Below are positions 17,831 through 27,401 of a stretch of 64,000 bases of DNA, one piece after another (positions within the stretch are counted from its first letter, which is position 1; each line of letters begins with the position of its first letter). The stretch covers positions 1-64,000 of the forward strand of contig NZ_JBOJLM010000014.1 of assembly GCF_050750585.1 (NCBI RefSeq), given 5' to 3'. A program made the position numbers and the translations under genes. Under the pieces are notes generated by a model, which saw only the letters and a list, made by a program, of their open reading frames with translations, ran no database searches and was not told the DNA's origin. Source of the stretch: Salinimicrobium sp050750585 (GTDB lineage: Bacteria; Bacteroidota; Bacteroidia; Flavobacteriales; Flavobacteriaceae).

Positions 17831-17836
17831 ATCTTA

Positions 17837-18664
<828 letters not shown>

Positions 18665-18673
18665 TCTTTAATC

Positions 18674-18964
18674 TTAAAGATTACTATATAAATCAATAGT
18701 TTCACCTTCCGCCACCTGTACTAGCGCTTTTTTATAAGCACTGGTTTTACCAGTAACAACACCCGTTTTTGTATAACGGGTTTTTCTGTCCGGGCGGACG
18801 TTAATTGTACGAACTTTAGTAACTGAAACACCATAAGCAGACTCAACTGCGTCTTTAATTTCAATCTTATTCGCCTTATTATCAACTACAAAAGCGTACT
18901 TATTGTTAAGCTCGCTATCTGCTGTAGCCTTCTCTGTAATAATAGGTTTTATTAAGATACTCAT
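18674..18964 (-). CDS. rplW: 50S ribosomal protein L23
   Basis: The 96-residue L23 sits at the exit of the tunnel and docks trigger factor and SRP. It starts MSILIKPIITEKATADSEL, with KANKIEIKDAVESAYGVSV. It lies 5 bp after rplD. Confidence 0.99.
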   Translation of the reverse strand: MSILIKPIITEKATADSELNNKYAFVVDNKANKIEIKDAVESAYGVSVTKVRTINVRPDRKTRYTKTGVVTGKTSAYKKALVQVAEGETIDLYSNL

Positions 18965-18969
18965 AATGC

Positions 18970-19599
18970 TTATTTACTTAGATTCGACTCAATTCCTTCT
19001 AGAGACCCCTCCAAAAACACCAAGTTATTAGCGTTTAATATTTTGTAAGTGCTTAATTCTGAAGAACTTACAACCTCAGAGGTCTTTAAATTGCGTGACG
19101 ACAAATATACGTTTTTATTCGAGTCACCCAACACTATCAAAGATTTTTTACCTTCCAGTCCTAAAGCCTTCAACACATCGATGAAGTTTTTAGTTTTTGG
19201 AGCATCAAATGTAAAATCTTCAACTACTATAATGGAGTTATCATTTGCCTTCATAGACAGGGCAGATTTTCTAGCCAGTCTCTTTAGGTTTTTATTCAAC
19301 TTAAAGGAATAACTTCTTGGTCTTGGACCAAAAACTCTACCTCCACCTTTAAAAATAGGAGACTTGATACTTCCCGCACGGGCAGTACCTGTTCCCTTTT
19401 GTTTCTTGATTTTACGCGTAGAACCAGCAATCTCTGCACGTTCCTTAGCTTTGTGAGTTCCCTGGCGTTGATTGGCCAAGTATTGCTTCACATCAAGATA
19501 AACAGCATGGTTGTTAGGCTCTACTGCAAAAACAGCATCAGAAAGGTTTGCCTTTCTTCCTGTTTCTTTTCCTTTTATATCTAAAACTGCTACTTCCAT
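18970..19599 (-). CDS. rplD: 50S ribosomal protein L4
   Basis: The 209-residue L4 has the extended loop that reaches the exit tunnel (KQKGTGTARAGSIKSPIFKG with GGRVFGPRPRSYSFKLNK). In gammaproteobacteria it also represses the S10 operon through the mRNA leader. Here the only comparable leader lies upstream of rplC (20211-20369). Its first base overlaps the last base of rplC (19599), which suggests coupling. Confidence 0.99.
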   Translation of the reverse strand: MEVAVLDIKGKETGRKANLSDAVFAVEPNNHAVYLDVKQYLANQRQGTHKAKERAEIAGSTRKIKKQKGTGTARAGSIKSPIFKGGGRVFGPRPRSYSFKLNKNLKRLARKSALSMKANDNSIIVVEDFTFDAPKTKNFIDVLKALGLEGKKSLIVLGDSNKNVYLSSRNLKTSEVVSSSELSTYKILNANNLVFLEGSLEGIESNLSK

Positions 19600-20210
19600 T
19601 ACTTCTGAATGATTACGTAAGAGTTCTTATGTCCCGGTATAGCACCGCTTATTACAAGCAGGTTCTTATCGGCTATTACTTTTAGAACTCTCAGGTTTTC
19701 TACTTTTACTTTTTCGCCACCCATTCTTCCGGCCATTCTCATTCCTTTGAAAACTCTCGCAGGATAAGAAGCAGCACCAATAGAACCAGGAGCTCTTAAT
19801 CTGTTATGCTGACCATGAGTAGCCTGTCCAACCCCACCAAAACCGTGACGTTTGACAACACCTTGAAAACCTTTTCCTTTAGAAACACCGGAAACGTCTA
19901 CAAATTCGCCTTCAGCAAAATGCTCTACAGTGATTGCATCACCTAATTTATACTCTCCTTCAAATCCCTTGAATTCAACGACTTTGCGCATTGCTGCGGC
20001 TCCGGCTTTTTTAGCGTGCCCTTCGGCAGCTTTATTAGCAGTCTTTTTGTCATCGAAACCAAGTTGAAGAGCTTCATACCCGTCAACCTCTTTGGTTCTG
20101 ACTTGGGTAATTACGCATGGTCCTGCTTCAATAACGGTACAAGGAATGTTCTTCCCGTTCTCGTCAAAAATGCTGGTCATGCCAATCTTTTTTCCTATTA
20201 ACCCAGACAT
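19599..20210 (-). CDS. rplC: 50S ribosomal protein L3
   Basis: The 203-residue L3 is an early assembly protein near the peptidyl transferase centre. The methylated-Gln loop region (GQATHGQHNRLRAPGSIGAA) and RVFKGMRMAGRMGGEKV are intact. It is preceded by an unusually long 159-bp gap from rpsJ that contains two strong inverted repeats, so its expression may be set separately from rpsJ. Confidence 0.99.
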   Translation of the reverse strand: MSGLIGKKIGMTSIFDENGKNIPCTVIEAGPCVITQVRTKEVDGYEALQLGFDDKKTANKAAEGHAKKAGAAAMRKVVEFKGFEGEYKLGDAITVEHFAEGEFVDVSGVSKGKGFQGVVKRHGFGGVGQATHGQHNRLRAPGSIGAASYPARVFKGMRMAGRMGGEKVKVENLRVLKVIADKNLLVISGAIPGHKNSYVIIQK

Positions 20211-20369
20211 AATTAATTATTAGTTATTAATTTATATTTATTTAAAAATATTCAGGATTGAAAAACACTTCCAATCCTGAATGTATTTTTCACCGTTTTT
20301 CCCTTGCCTAAAGCTCGGGACATGTTTAGATAAACCGTTGAGTTAAGGCATGCCTTAACTCTTCAACGA
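20211..20369 (-). promoter_or_regulatory. Structured leader between rpsJ and rplC
   Basis: This is the longest gap inside the ribosomal block. It holds a perfect 22-bp palindrome GAGTTAAGGCA/TGCCTTAACTC at 20340-20361, just after the rpsJ stop, and an 11-bp inverted repeat (ATTCAGGATTG / CAATCCTGAAT, 20250-20260 and 20272-20282). On the minus strand the second hairpin is followed by ATTTTTAAAT, resembling an attenuator. I found no TAnnTTTG promoter in it. A role in attenuation or in autoregulation by L3 or L4 is inference. Confidence 0.55.
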
Positions 20370-20675
20370 TCACACTTTAATCTCAACCTCTACTCCACTT
20401 GGCAATTCAAGTTTCATAAGAGCATCGATCGTTTTTGAAGAAGAACTGTAAATATCCAGTAATCTCTTATATGAGCTTAACTGAAACTGCTCTCTAGACT
20501 TTTTGTTAACGTGCGGAGAACGCAATACAGTAAATATCTTCTTGTGAGTTGGCAACGGAATAGGACCAGTTACCACAGCTCCCGTACTTTTTACGGTTTT
20601 TACAATCTTCTCGGCAGATTTGTCTACCAGGTTGTGATCGTAAGATTTTAGTTTTATTCTGATTTTTTGACTCAT
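20370..20675 (-). CDS. rpsJ: 30S ribosomal protein S10
   Basis: The 101-residue S10 also serves NusB-dependent antitermination in many bacteria. It starts MSQKIRIKLKSYDHNLVDKS and has the PLPTHKKIFTVLRSPHVNKK signature. It lies 12 bp after fusA; tuf, which separates these genes in many phyla, is absent. Confidence 0.99.
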   Translation of the reverse strand: MSQKIRIKLKSYDHNLVDKSAEKIVKTVKSTGAVVTGPIPLPTHKKIFTVLRSPHVNKKSREQFQLSSYKRLLDIYSSSSKTIDALMKLELPSGVEVEIKV

Positions 20676-20687
20676 TTTCCTGATAAA

Positions 20688-22799
20688 TTAATCGTTAGCG
20701 GTTCCCTTTTCTGCCTTCATGATCGCTTCTGAAATATTAGAAGGAGTCTCGGCATAGTGAGAAAATTCCATAGTAGAAGTTGCACGTCCTGAAGACAGGG
20801 TACGCAAGGTAGTAACATATCCAAACATTTCAGATAATGGCACTTCAGCTTTAATAACTTTGGCACCAGACCTGTCAGACATATTATTCACCTGTCCACG
20901 ACGTCTGTTTAAATCCCCTACTATATCACCCATATTCTCTTCTGGGGTAACCACTTCAACTTTCATGATTGGCTCAAGGATCACAGCTCCTGCTTTTTTA
21001 GCAGCAACTTTATATCCCATTTTTGCAGCCAATTCAAAAGAAAGCTGATCTGAATCCACAGGGTGGAAAGACCCATCCTTAAGAACTACTTTTAAAGTAT
21101 CCATTGTAAAACCTGCCATAGGACCGGTTTTCATAGCTTCTTTGAATCCTTTTTCAACTGATGGAATGAATTCTTTTGGAATACGACCACCTTTGATCTC
21201 GTCAACAAACTGAAGTCCAGGCCCCTTAAAGTCTTCGTCTGCAGGTCCTAATGTGAATACAATATCACCAAACTTACCACGACCACCAGATTGCTTTTTG
21301 TAAACTTCTCTATGATCTGCATCTTTAGTAACAGTTTCTTTGTACTCAACACGTGGCTGACCTTCATTCACCTCTACTTTAAATTCTCTTTTCAAACGAT
21401 CTACAAGAATTTCAAGGTGAAGCTCACCCATTCCTGAAATAATAGTTTGTCCAGAAACTTCGTCAGTCTTAACCTGGAAAGTTGGATCTTCTTCAGCTAA
21501 TTTAGCCAAAGCCATACCCATCTTATCAACATCTGCCTTGGTTTTAGGCTCAACAGATATACCAATTACAGGGTCAGGGAAAGACATTGATTCAAGCACG
21601 ATTGGGTGCTTCTCATCTGTCAAAGTATCTCCTGTTTTAATATCTTTAAATCCAACAGCTGCACCAATATCACCAGCTTCAATTCTGTCAATCGGCTGTT
21701 GTTTATTAGCATGCATCTGATAGATACGCGAAATACGTTCTTTTTTTCCGGAGCGGTTGTTCTGAACATACGAACCAGCATCTAATGCTCCCGAATAAAC
21801 TCTAAAGAAAGCTAAACGACCAACGAAAGGATCGGTAGCAATTTTAAAAGCTAAAGCTGAAAAAGGAGAATCAACATGAGGCTTACGGCTCTCTTCTTGC
21901 TCTGTATCAGGATTAACCCCAACAATAGCTTCAACATCTACCGGAGATGGAAGGTAACGCATTACAGCATCCAACATAGCCTGAACTCCTTTATTCTTAA
22001 AAGAAGAACCACACATCATTGGAATGATAGACATATCTATGGTTGCAGCTCTTAGAGCAGCAATGATCTCATCTTCAGTAATTGAGTCCTCATCTTCGAA
22101 GAATTTCTCCATAAGAGCCTCATCGTACTCGGCAACCGCCTCAACAAGCAGAGTTCTATATTTATTTACATCGTCCATTAATTCCGCAGGGATATCAATG
22201 GTCTCATAAGTCATTCCGTAATCTTCCTCATTCCAGATGATAGCCTTTTTAGCAATAAGATCAACAACTCCTTTAAAGTCTACCTCATCTCCAATTGGCA
22301 CTTGAAGAGGCACCGGGTTTCCACCTAGCATCTCTCTAACCTGATTACATACATTGAAAAAGTCTGCACCCTGACGGTCCATCTTATTCACAAAACCAAG
22401 TCTTGGAACACGGTATTTATCGGCTTGTCTCCATACAGTTTCAGATTGAGGCTCAACACCATCAACCGCACTGAAAAGAGCAACCATACCATCAAGAACA
22501 CGAAGTGAACGCTCTACCTCTACAGTAAAGTCAACGTGTCCCGGAGTATCGATAATATTAACAGTGTATTCCTGGTCACGGTACATCCACTTACAATGCG
22601 TAGCCGCAGAAGTAATAGTAATACCACGCTCCTGCTCCTGCTCCATCCAGTCCATAGTAGCAGCACCATCATGCACTTCACCTATTTTGTGACTTATTCC
22701 GGTATAGAAGAGAATACGCTCTGTAGTTGTGGTCTTACCAGCATCAATGTGCGCAGCAATACCAATATTTCTTGTAAATTTTAAATCTCTTTGTGCCAT
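20688..22799 (-). CDS. fusA: Elongation factor G
   Basis: This 703-residue translocation GTPase has all five domains. G-domain motifs are AHIDAGKTTTTERILFYTG (P-loop), DTPGHVDF and NKMD, with the switch I GITITSAATHC just before. It lies 3 bp after rpsG and is read with the str genes from the promoter upstream of rpsL. It is the canonical EF-G; no second copy is in the window. Confidence 0.99.
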   Translation of the reverse strand: MAQRDLKFTRNIGIAAHIDAGKTTTTERILFYTGISHKIGEVHDGAATMDWMEQEQERGITITSAATHCKWMYRDQEYTVNIIDTPGHVDFTVEVERSLRVLDGMVALFSAVDGVEPQSETVWRQADKYRVPRLGFVNKMDRQGADFFNVCNQVREMLGGNPVPLQVPIGDEVDFKGVVDLIAKKAIIWNEEDYGMTYETIDIPAELMDDVNKYRTLLVEAVAEYDEALMEKFFEDEDSITEDEIIAALRAATIDMSIIPMMCGSSFKNKGVQAMLDAVMRYLPSPVDVEAIVGVNPDTEQEESRKPHVDSPFSALAFKIATDPFVGRLAFFRVYSGALDAGSYVQNNRSGKKERISRIYQMHANKQQPIDRIEAGDIGAAVGFKDIKTGDTLTDEKHPIVLESMSFPDPVIGISVEPKTKADVDKMGMALAKLAEEDPTFQVKTDEVSGQTIISGMGELHLEILVDRLKREFKVEVNEGQPRVEYKETVTKDADHREVYKKQSGGRGKFGDIVFTLGPADEDFKGPGLQFVDEIKGGRIPKEFIPSVEKGFKEAMKTGPMAGFTMDTLKVVLKDGSFHPVDSDQLSFELAAKMGYKVAAKKAGAVILEPIMKVEVVTPEENMGDIVGDLNRRRGQVNNMSDRSGAKVIKAEVPLSEMFGYVTTLRTLSSGRATSTMEFSHYAETPSNISEAIMKAEKGTAND

Positions 22800-22802
22800 T
22801 TT

Positions 22803-23279
22803 TTAGAATCTAAAGTGAGAGAATGCTTTGTTAGCTTCAGCCATCTTGTGAGTATCCACTCTTTTCTTAACAGCCGCACCTTCTTCTTTAGCTGCAGCAA
22901 GAATCTCAGACGCAAGTCTTTGGGCCATAGATTTCTCGTTACGCTTCCTCGAATAAGAGATCAACCACTTCATAGCAGTTGAAACCTTACGATCTGGTCT
23001 AATTTGCATTGGAATTTGAAAAGTAGCACCACCTACTCTACGGCTACGCACTTCAACGTGAGGCATAACATTAGAGAGAGCATCTTTCCAAAGCTCAAGT
23101 GCAGTTTTTTCTTCATCCTGTTTTTTCTCCTCTACGATAGCAATAGCATCATAGAAAACTTTAAAGGCAACAGATTTTTTACCATCCCACATCATCATGT
23201 TAACAAAACGCGTTACTAACTGATCATTAAACTTTGGATCTGGTAAAAGTGGCCTTTTTTTCGCCTGTCTTTTTCTCAT
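22803..23279 (-). CDS. rpsG: 30S ribosomal protein S7
   Basis: The 158-residue S7 nucleates the small-subunit head. It contains the signature DPKFNDQLVTRFVNMMMWDG and the RSRRVGGATFQIPMQ segment. A 45-bp gap separates it from rpsL upstream. It is the second gene of the str group. Confidence 0.99.
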   Translation of the reverse strand: MRKRQAKKRPLLPDPKFNDQLVTRFVNMMMWDGKKSVAFKVFYDAIAIVEEKKQDEEKTALELWKDALSNVMPHVEVRSRRVGGATFQIPMQIRPDRKVSTAMKWLISYSRKRNEKSMAQRLASEILAAAKEEGAAVKKRVDTHKMAEANKAFSHFRF

Positions 23280-23324
23280 TTCTTCTTTGTAATAAGTTAA
23301 TTGTTACTTGCCCTGGAAATAAAT

Positions 23325-23699
23325 TTATTTCTTCGGCTTTTTAGCACCATACTTTGAACGCCTCTGGGTTCTTCCTGCAACACCGGCAGTATCCAGAGCA
23401 CCACGTACAATATGATACCTAACTCCAGGCAAATCTTTAACTCTTCCGCCTCTAACCAATACTATCGAGTGCTCCTGGAGGTTGTGACCTTCACCAGGGA
23501 TGTAAGCGTTCACCTCTTTACCATTAGTCAACCTAACCCTTGCCACTTTACGCATAGCAGAGTTTGGTTTCTTAGGTGTAGTGGTGTAAACACGAGTACA
23601 TACTCCCCGTCTTTGAGGGCACGAGTCCAAAGCAGCCGATTTACTCTTCTTGGTAATTGTGGCTCTTCCTTTTCGTACTAATTGTGAAATTGTTGGCAT
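23325..23699 (-). CDS. rpsL: 30S ribosomal protein S12
   Basis: The 124-residue decoding-centre protein opens the whole ribosomal block. The loops TTPKKPNSAMRKVARV and GGRVKDLPGVRYHIVRG are wild type, with lysines at the positions equivalent to E. coli 42 and 87, so there is no sign of streptomycin-resistance mutation. A strong Bacteroidota promoter lies 55-85 bp upstream. Confidence 0.99.
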   Translation of the reverse strand: MPTISQLVRKGRATITKKSKSAALDSCPQRRGVCTRVYTTTPKKPNSAMRKVARVRLTNGKEVNAYIPGEGHNLQEHSIVLVRGGRVKDLPGVRYHIVRGALDTAGVAGRTQRRSKYGAKKPKK

Positions 23700-23753
23700 A
23701 ATTTCTTTTACACTAATTATTTATTTGATATTACCCTTTTCTAAAAAGGTCTG

Positions 23754-23784
23754 CAAAGGTAGAAATAAAACCCAATAATTCAAA
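23754..23784 (-). promoter_or_regulatory. Promoter of the str-S10-spc-alpha ribosomal block
   Basis: On the minus strand TTTG (23784-23781) is separated by exactly 19 bp from TACCTTTG (23761-23754). This is a perfect match to the Bacteroidota TTTG-N19-TAnnTTTG promoter. The implied 5' leader before the rpsL start is about 50 nt. Confidence 0.85.
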
Positions 23785-24112
23785 TCTTAAGCAATTAATT
23801 TTCAGAGGCATTATCAAAAAGAAAAAAACTCGCTTGACTTTTGCCATTTTTGACACCTCACCCAAACTTGTCACCAATACTTTCTGCTTTTACCAATGTT
23901 TTTATTTTAAGATTTCTCTTCAGGGTAAAAAGAATTTTTTTTATCAATTTATTTTCACCCCACAAATGATATTCATCACACTTTAACATACAGCACGCCC
24001 AGTCCTGAAAATGAAGCCACTACATTAAATGCTAAAACGGCTTCAAAACGTTAATGAAAGCTTAAATATTGCAGCAGTTTTAAGATTATACTAAAGTTTT
24101 AAAGAGAAAAAG

Positions 24113-24143
24113 TTGTCAGGATGACAATTTATCTTCAAATTTG
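24113..24143 (+). promoter_or_regulatory. susC promoter with an overlapping operator-like palindrome
   Basis: TTG at 24113-24115 lies 20 bp upstream of CAAATTTG (24136-24143), a one-mismatch -7 box, placing transcription start about 20-25 nt before susC. The -33 TTG is itself the left edge of TTGTCA-GGA-TGACAA (24113-24127), a perfect inverted repeat of 6-bp arms. This is a plausible regulator site; no cognate regulator is visible in the window. Confidence 0.6.
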
Positions 24144-24172
24144 GCACTGGCTAATTCAAACAAATCATTAAA

Positions 24173-27100
24173 ATGAAAACAAAATTAAGTGGAATGCTAA
24201 CGCTATTATTGGCGTTAGTTGTGCAAATTTCCTTTGCACAACAAGACCTCACAGTCTCCGGTACTGTGACTGATGGTAATGGGATGCCTCTCCCTGGGGT
24301 GAACGTACTTGTTAAAGGTACTACCAAAGGGGTGCAGACAGATTTCGACGGTAATTACTCTCTTGAGGTGAGTCAGGGAGAAGTCCTGGTTTTTTCTTAC
24401 CTGGGAATGCAAACAGTCGAATACCCTGTTACCAATGTAGACACAATCGATGTGATCTTAAAGCCCGATGCTGCTCAACTTGAAGAAGTTGTAGTAACTG
24501 CCCTCGGGATTTCGCGTGAAAAAAGATCTCTTGGTTATGCTACCGAAGAAGTTAGCGGAGCCGAAGTAAACACGGCTAAAGAAGGTAACTTCATTAACTC
24601 TTTATCGGGTAAAGTATCCGGTTTGGACATTAAGAAGAGTAGTACCCTTGGTGGTTCTTCAAACGTGATTATTCGTGGTTACACTTCATTAACTGGTAAC
24701 AACCAGCCTCTATTTGTAGTTGACGGTGTGCCAATTAGTAACGAGAACTCCAATACTTCTGACCAATCCCGTGGTAGAGGAGGATACGATTACGGTAACG
24801 CAGCCATGGATATTAATCCAGATGACGTTGAATCTGTAAACGTACTTAAAGGTGCTGCAGCATCTGCATTATATGGGTCTCGTGCTGCAAACGGGGTGAT
24901 TATTATCACTACAAAATCAGGACAAAAGAACGATGATATTGGAGTTACTATTTCTAGCGGAGTAACATTTTCTGAAATGGATGATGATACTTTCGTAGAG
25001 TACCAAAAAGAATACGGTGCCGGATATGGGCAATACTATGAAACTGGTTATTTTGACAGCTGGGATGTTGATGGAGACGGAACAGATGATCTTGTAGTTC
25101 CTTTCACAGAAGATGCCTCCTTTGGTGGTAGATTCGATCCAAGTCTAATGGTTTTTCAATGGGATGCACTTTATCCTGAATCTCCAAATTATCTACAGGC
25201 TACTCCATGGACAGCTGCCGAAAACGGACCTGAGTCAATTTTCAGAACGGGTGTTTCTTACAACCACAGCATCTCATTAGATGGAGGTACAGATCGTAGT
25301 ACTTATAGATTAGGCTACACACTTTATGACCAGGAAGGTATCCTTCCAAACAGTAACATTAAGAGAAACACAGTAGATGTTAAAGCTACTCACGATTTCA
25401 CCGAAAAACTTACTGCAGGAGTAACTGCTACTTACACCAACACTGATGGTAAAGGTCGTTATGGAACAGGATATGATAATTCAAACATCTTCCAGTCTAT
25501 GCGTCAGTGGAACCAAAACAACGTAGATTTTGAAGCTCAAAAAGATGCTTACTTCTCTACTGGAAGAAACATCACCTGGAACTATGCAAATGCAGAAGGC
25601 GGTAACTTAAGCCCCATCTATACAGATAACCCATACTGGCAGTTATATGAAAATTACCAAACCGATGTTAGAGACAGACTATATGGTAATTTCAATATAA
25701 ACTATGAATTCACAGACTGGTTTACTGCTACGGGAAGAGTTTCTATGGATACATACAATGACCTAAGAGAAGAAAGAAGAAACGTTGGAAGTAACGGAGT
25801 GTCTTCATACAGCAGATATGACGCAAGTTATACTGAATTGAACTACGATTTACTCTTAAACTTTGACTACGACCTTTCAGAAGACCTTAACCTCTCTGGT
25901 TTATTAGGTGCTACAGCAAGAAGACAGACTTTCCGTCAAATGAGAGCAAGCACTACTGGTGGATTGGTAATTCCTGATCTGTTCGCTTTATCAAATTCAC
26001 AGAACCTTTTAGAGCCACCATCTGAATCTTTTGAAGAATTACATACCAATGGTTACTTCGCCAGCGCCTCATTTGGTTATAGAAATTTACTGTTCCTTGA
26101 TGCAACTGCAAGGGTTGATGAATCTTCTTCTTTACCTGAAGATGATAACTCATACTTCTATCCTTCTGTTTCTACAAGTGTTGTATTCTCAGAATTTCTT
26201 AACAACGACTGGTTATCATTTGGTAAACTTCGTGCCAACTACGCCGAAGTAGGTAACTACGCACCACCATTGTCTGTACAGAATGTTTATGACAACCCTA
26301 CAAACTTTAGGACTCCGCTTTACTCAGTAAGCAGTACAGCTAATAACCCAGATCTTAAAAACGAAACCACTACCAGTTGGGAAGTTGGTTTAGAAATGGA
26401 GTTTTTTAACAGACGTTTAGGTTTTGATGTGGCTGCTTACCAGTCCAACTCTCAGGATCAACTAATGCCTGTTACCATTACAGCTGCAACAGGTTATACT
26501 TCCAGATGGGTTAATGCCGGAGAAATTGAAAACAAAGGTTTTGAAGCAAGCCTACACGTGAGCCCAATTAGAACCGATGATTTTGAATGGAGAATTAACG
26601 GTAACTGGTTTACTAACGAAAGTGAAGTACTATCCTTGTACGGAGGTAACCAAAACCTTGAATTGGCATCACTTCAGGGAGGTATCTCGATCAATGCTAC
26701 AGTAGGAGAACCATACGGAACAATCTGGGGAACTAACTACACTTACCTTGAAGACGGAAGCGGTCCTGTTATTAATCCTAACAATGGTCGATTTGTAGTA
26801 GATGGAACTCCACAACCTATTGGAGATATCAATCCAGACTGGAAAGCTGGTATCAGCAACACCTTTTCATATAAAGATATTGCATTCAGCTTCCTTATCG
26901 ATATCCAGGAAGGTGGAAGTGTCTTCTCTCTTGACACATGGTATGGTTATGCAACCGGAGTACCTGCAAATACTGTAGGAACTAATGATTTGGGTAACCC
27001 AATGAGAAACCCTATCTCACAAGGTGGTGGTATTGTTCTTGAAGGAGTAAACCCCGATGGTACTCCAAATACAACAAGAACTGATATGAGCAGCTATGCA

Positions 27101-27391
27101 AACGCCATAGGTTACGGTTATGCACCAAATGCTTTCCACGTCTATGACGCCAGCTACGTAAAATTAAGAGAAGCTACGCTATCTTATTCTTTACCAAACT
27201 CTATTGCCGATAAAATTTCCATGACAGATGTTACACTTTCTGCAGTAGGAAGAAACCTTTGGATTATCGACAAGAACATTCCTTACTCAGATCCTGAAGC
27301 AGGATTAAGTTCTGGTAACATTCAGGGATACCAGTCTGGAGCAATTCCAACTGCCAGAGAGTACGGTTTTAACGTAAGACTACAATTCTAA
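24173..27391 (+). CDS. SusC/RagA-family TonB-linked outer membrane receptor
   Basis: This 1072-residue transporter carries large substrates through the outer membrane using TonB energy, gated by its SusD partner. Domains in order are a signal peptide ending ISFAQ (residue ~23), a carboxypeptidase-regulatory-like domain (about 27-105, VSGTVTDGNGMPLPGVNVLV), a plug (about 115-245, with LFVVDGVPISNENS and SALYGSRAANGVIIITTKSG) and a long beta-barrel ending in the aromatic NVRLQF typical of Bam-inserted proteins. susD follows 10 bp later. No glycosidase, peptidase or sulfatase gene accompanies the pair, so the substrate is unknown. Its N terminus resembles abundantly expressed flavobacterial SusC proteins. 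Confidence 0.96.
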   Translation: MKTKLSGMLTLLLALVVQISFAQQDLTVSGTVTDGNGMPLPGVNVLVKGTTKGVQTDFDGNYSLEVSQGEVLVFSYLGMQTVEYPVTNVDTIDVILKPDAAQLEEVVVTALGISREKRSLGYATEEVSGAEVNTAKEGNFINSLSGKVSGLDIKKSSTLGGSSNVIIRGYTSLTGNNQPLFVVDGVPISNENSNTSDQSRGRGGYDYGNAAMDINPDDVESVNVLKGAAASALYGSRAANGVIIITTKSGQKNDDIGVTISSGVTFSEMDDDTFVEYQKEYGAGYGQYYETGYFDSWDVDGDGTDDLVVPFTEDASFGGRFDPSLMVFQWDALYPESPNYLQATPWTAAENGPESIFRTGVSYNHSISLDGGTDRSTYRLGYTLYDQEGILPNSNIKRNTVDVKATHDFTEKLTAGVTATYTNTDGKGRYGTGYDNSNIFQSMRQWNQNNVDFEAQKDAYFSTGRNITWNYANAEGGNLSPIYTDNPYWQLYENYQTDVRDRLYGNFNINYEFTDWFTATGRVSMDTYNDLREERRNVGSNGVSSYSRYDASYTELNYDLLLNFDYDLSEDLNLSGLLGATARRQTFRQMRASTTGGLVIPDLFALSNSQNLLEPPSESFEELHTNGYFASASFGYRNLLFLDATARVDESSSLPEDDNSYFYPSVSTSVVFSEFLNNDWLSFGKLRANYAEVGNYAPPLSVQNVYDNPTNFRTPLYSVSSTANNPDLKNETTTSWEVGLEMEFFNRRLGFDVAAYQSNSQDQLMPVTITAATGYTSRWVNAGEIENKGFEASLHVSPIRTDDFEWRINGNWFTNESEVLSLYGGNQNLELASLQGGISINATVGEPYGTIWGTNYTYLEDGSGPVINPNNGRFVVDGTPQPIGDINPDWKAGISNTFSYKDIAFSFLIDIQEGGSVFSLDTWYGYATGVPANTVGTNDLGNPMRNPISQGGGIVLEGVNPDGTPNTTRTDMSSYANAIGYGYAPNAFHVYDASYVKLREATLSYSLPNSIADKISMTDVTLSAVGRNLWIIDKNIPYSDPEAGLSSGNIQGYQSGAIPTAREYGFNVRLQF

Positions 27392-27401
27392 AAAAAATAT
27401 C

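Larger units (their letters stand above)
23700..24172. other. 473-bp divergent regulatory region between rpsL and susC
   Basis: No gene is seen. The left end carries the minus-strand ribosomal promoter (23754-23784); the right end carries the plus-strand susC promoter and an overlapping palindrome (24113-24143). The remaining 330 bp between them are AT-rich and show no strong hairpin, promoter match or conserved short ORF by eye. Confidence 0.7.
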
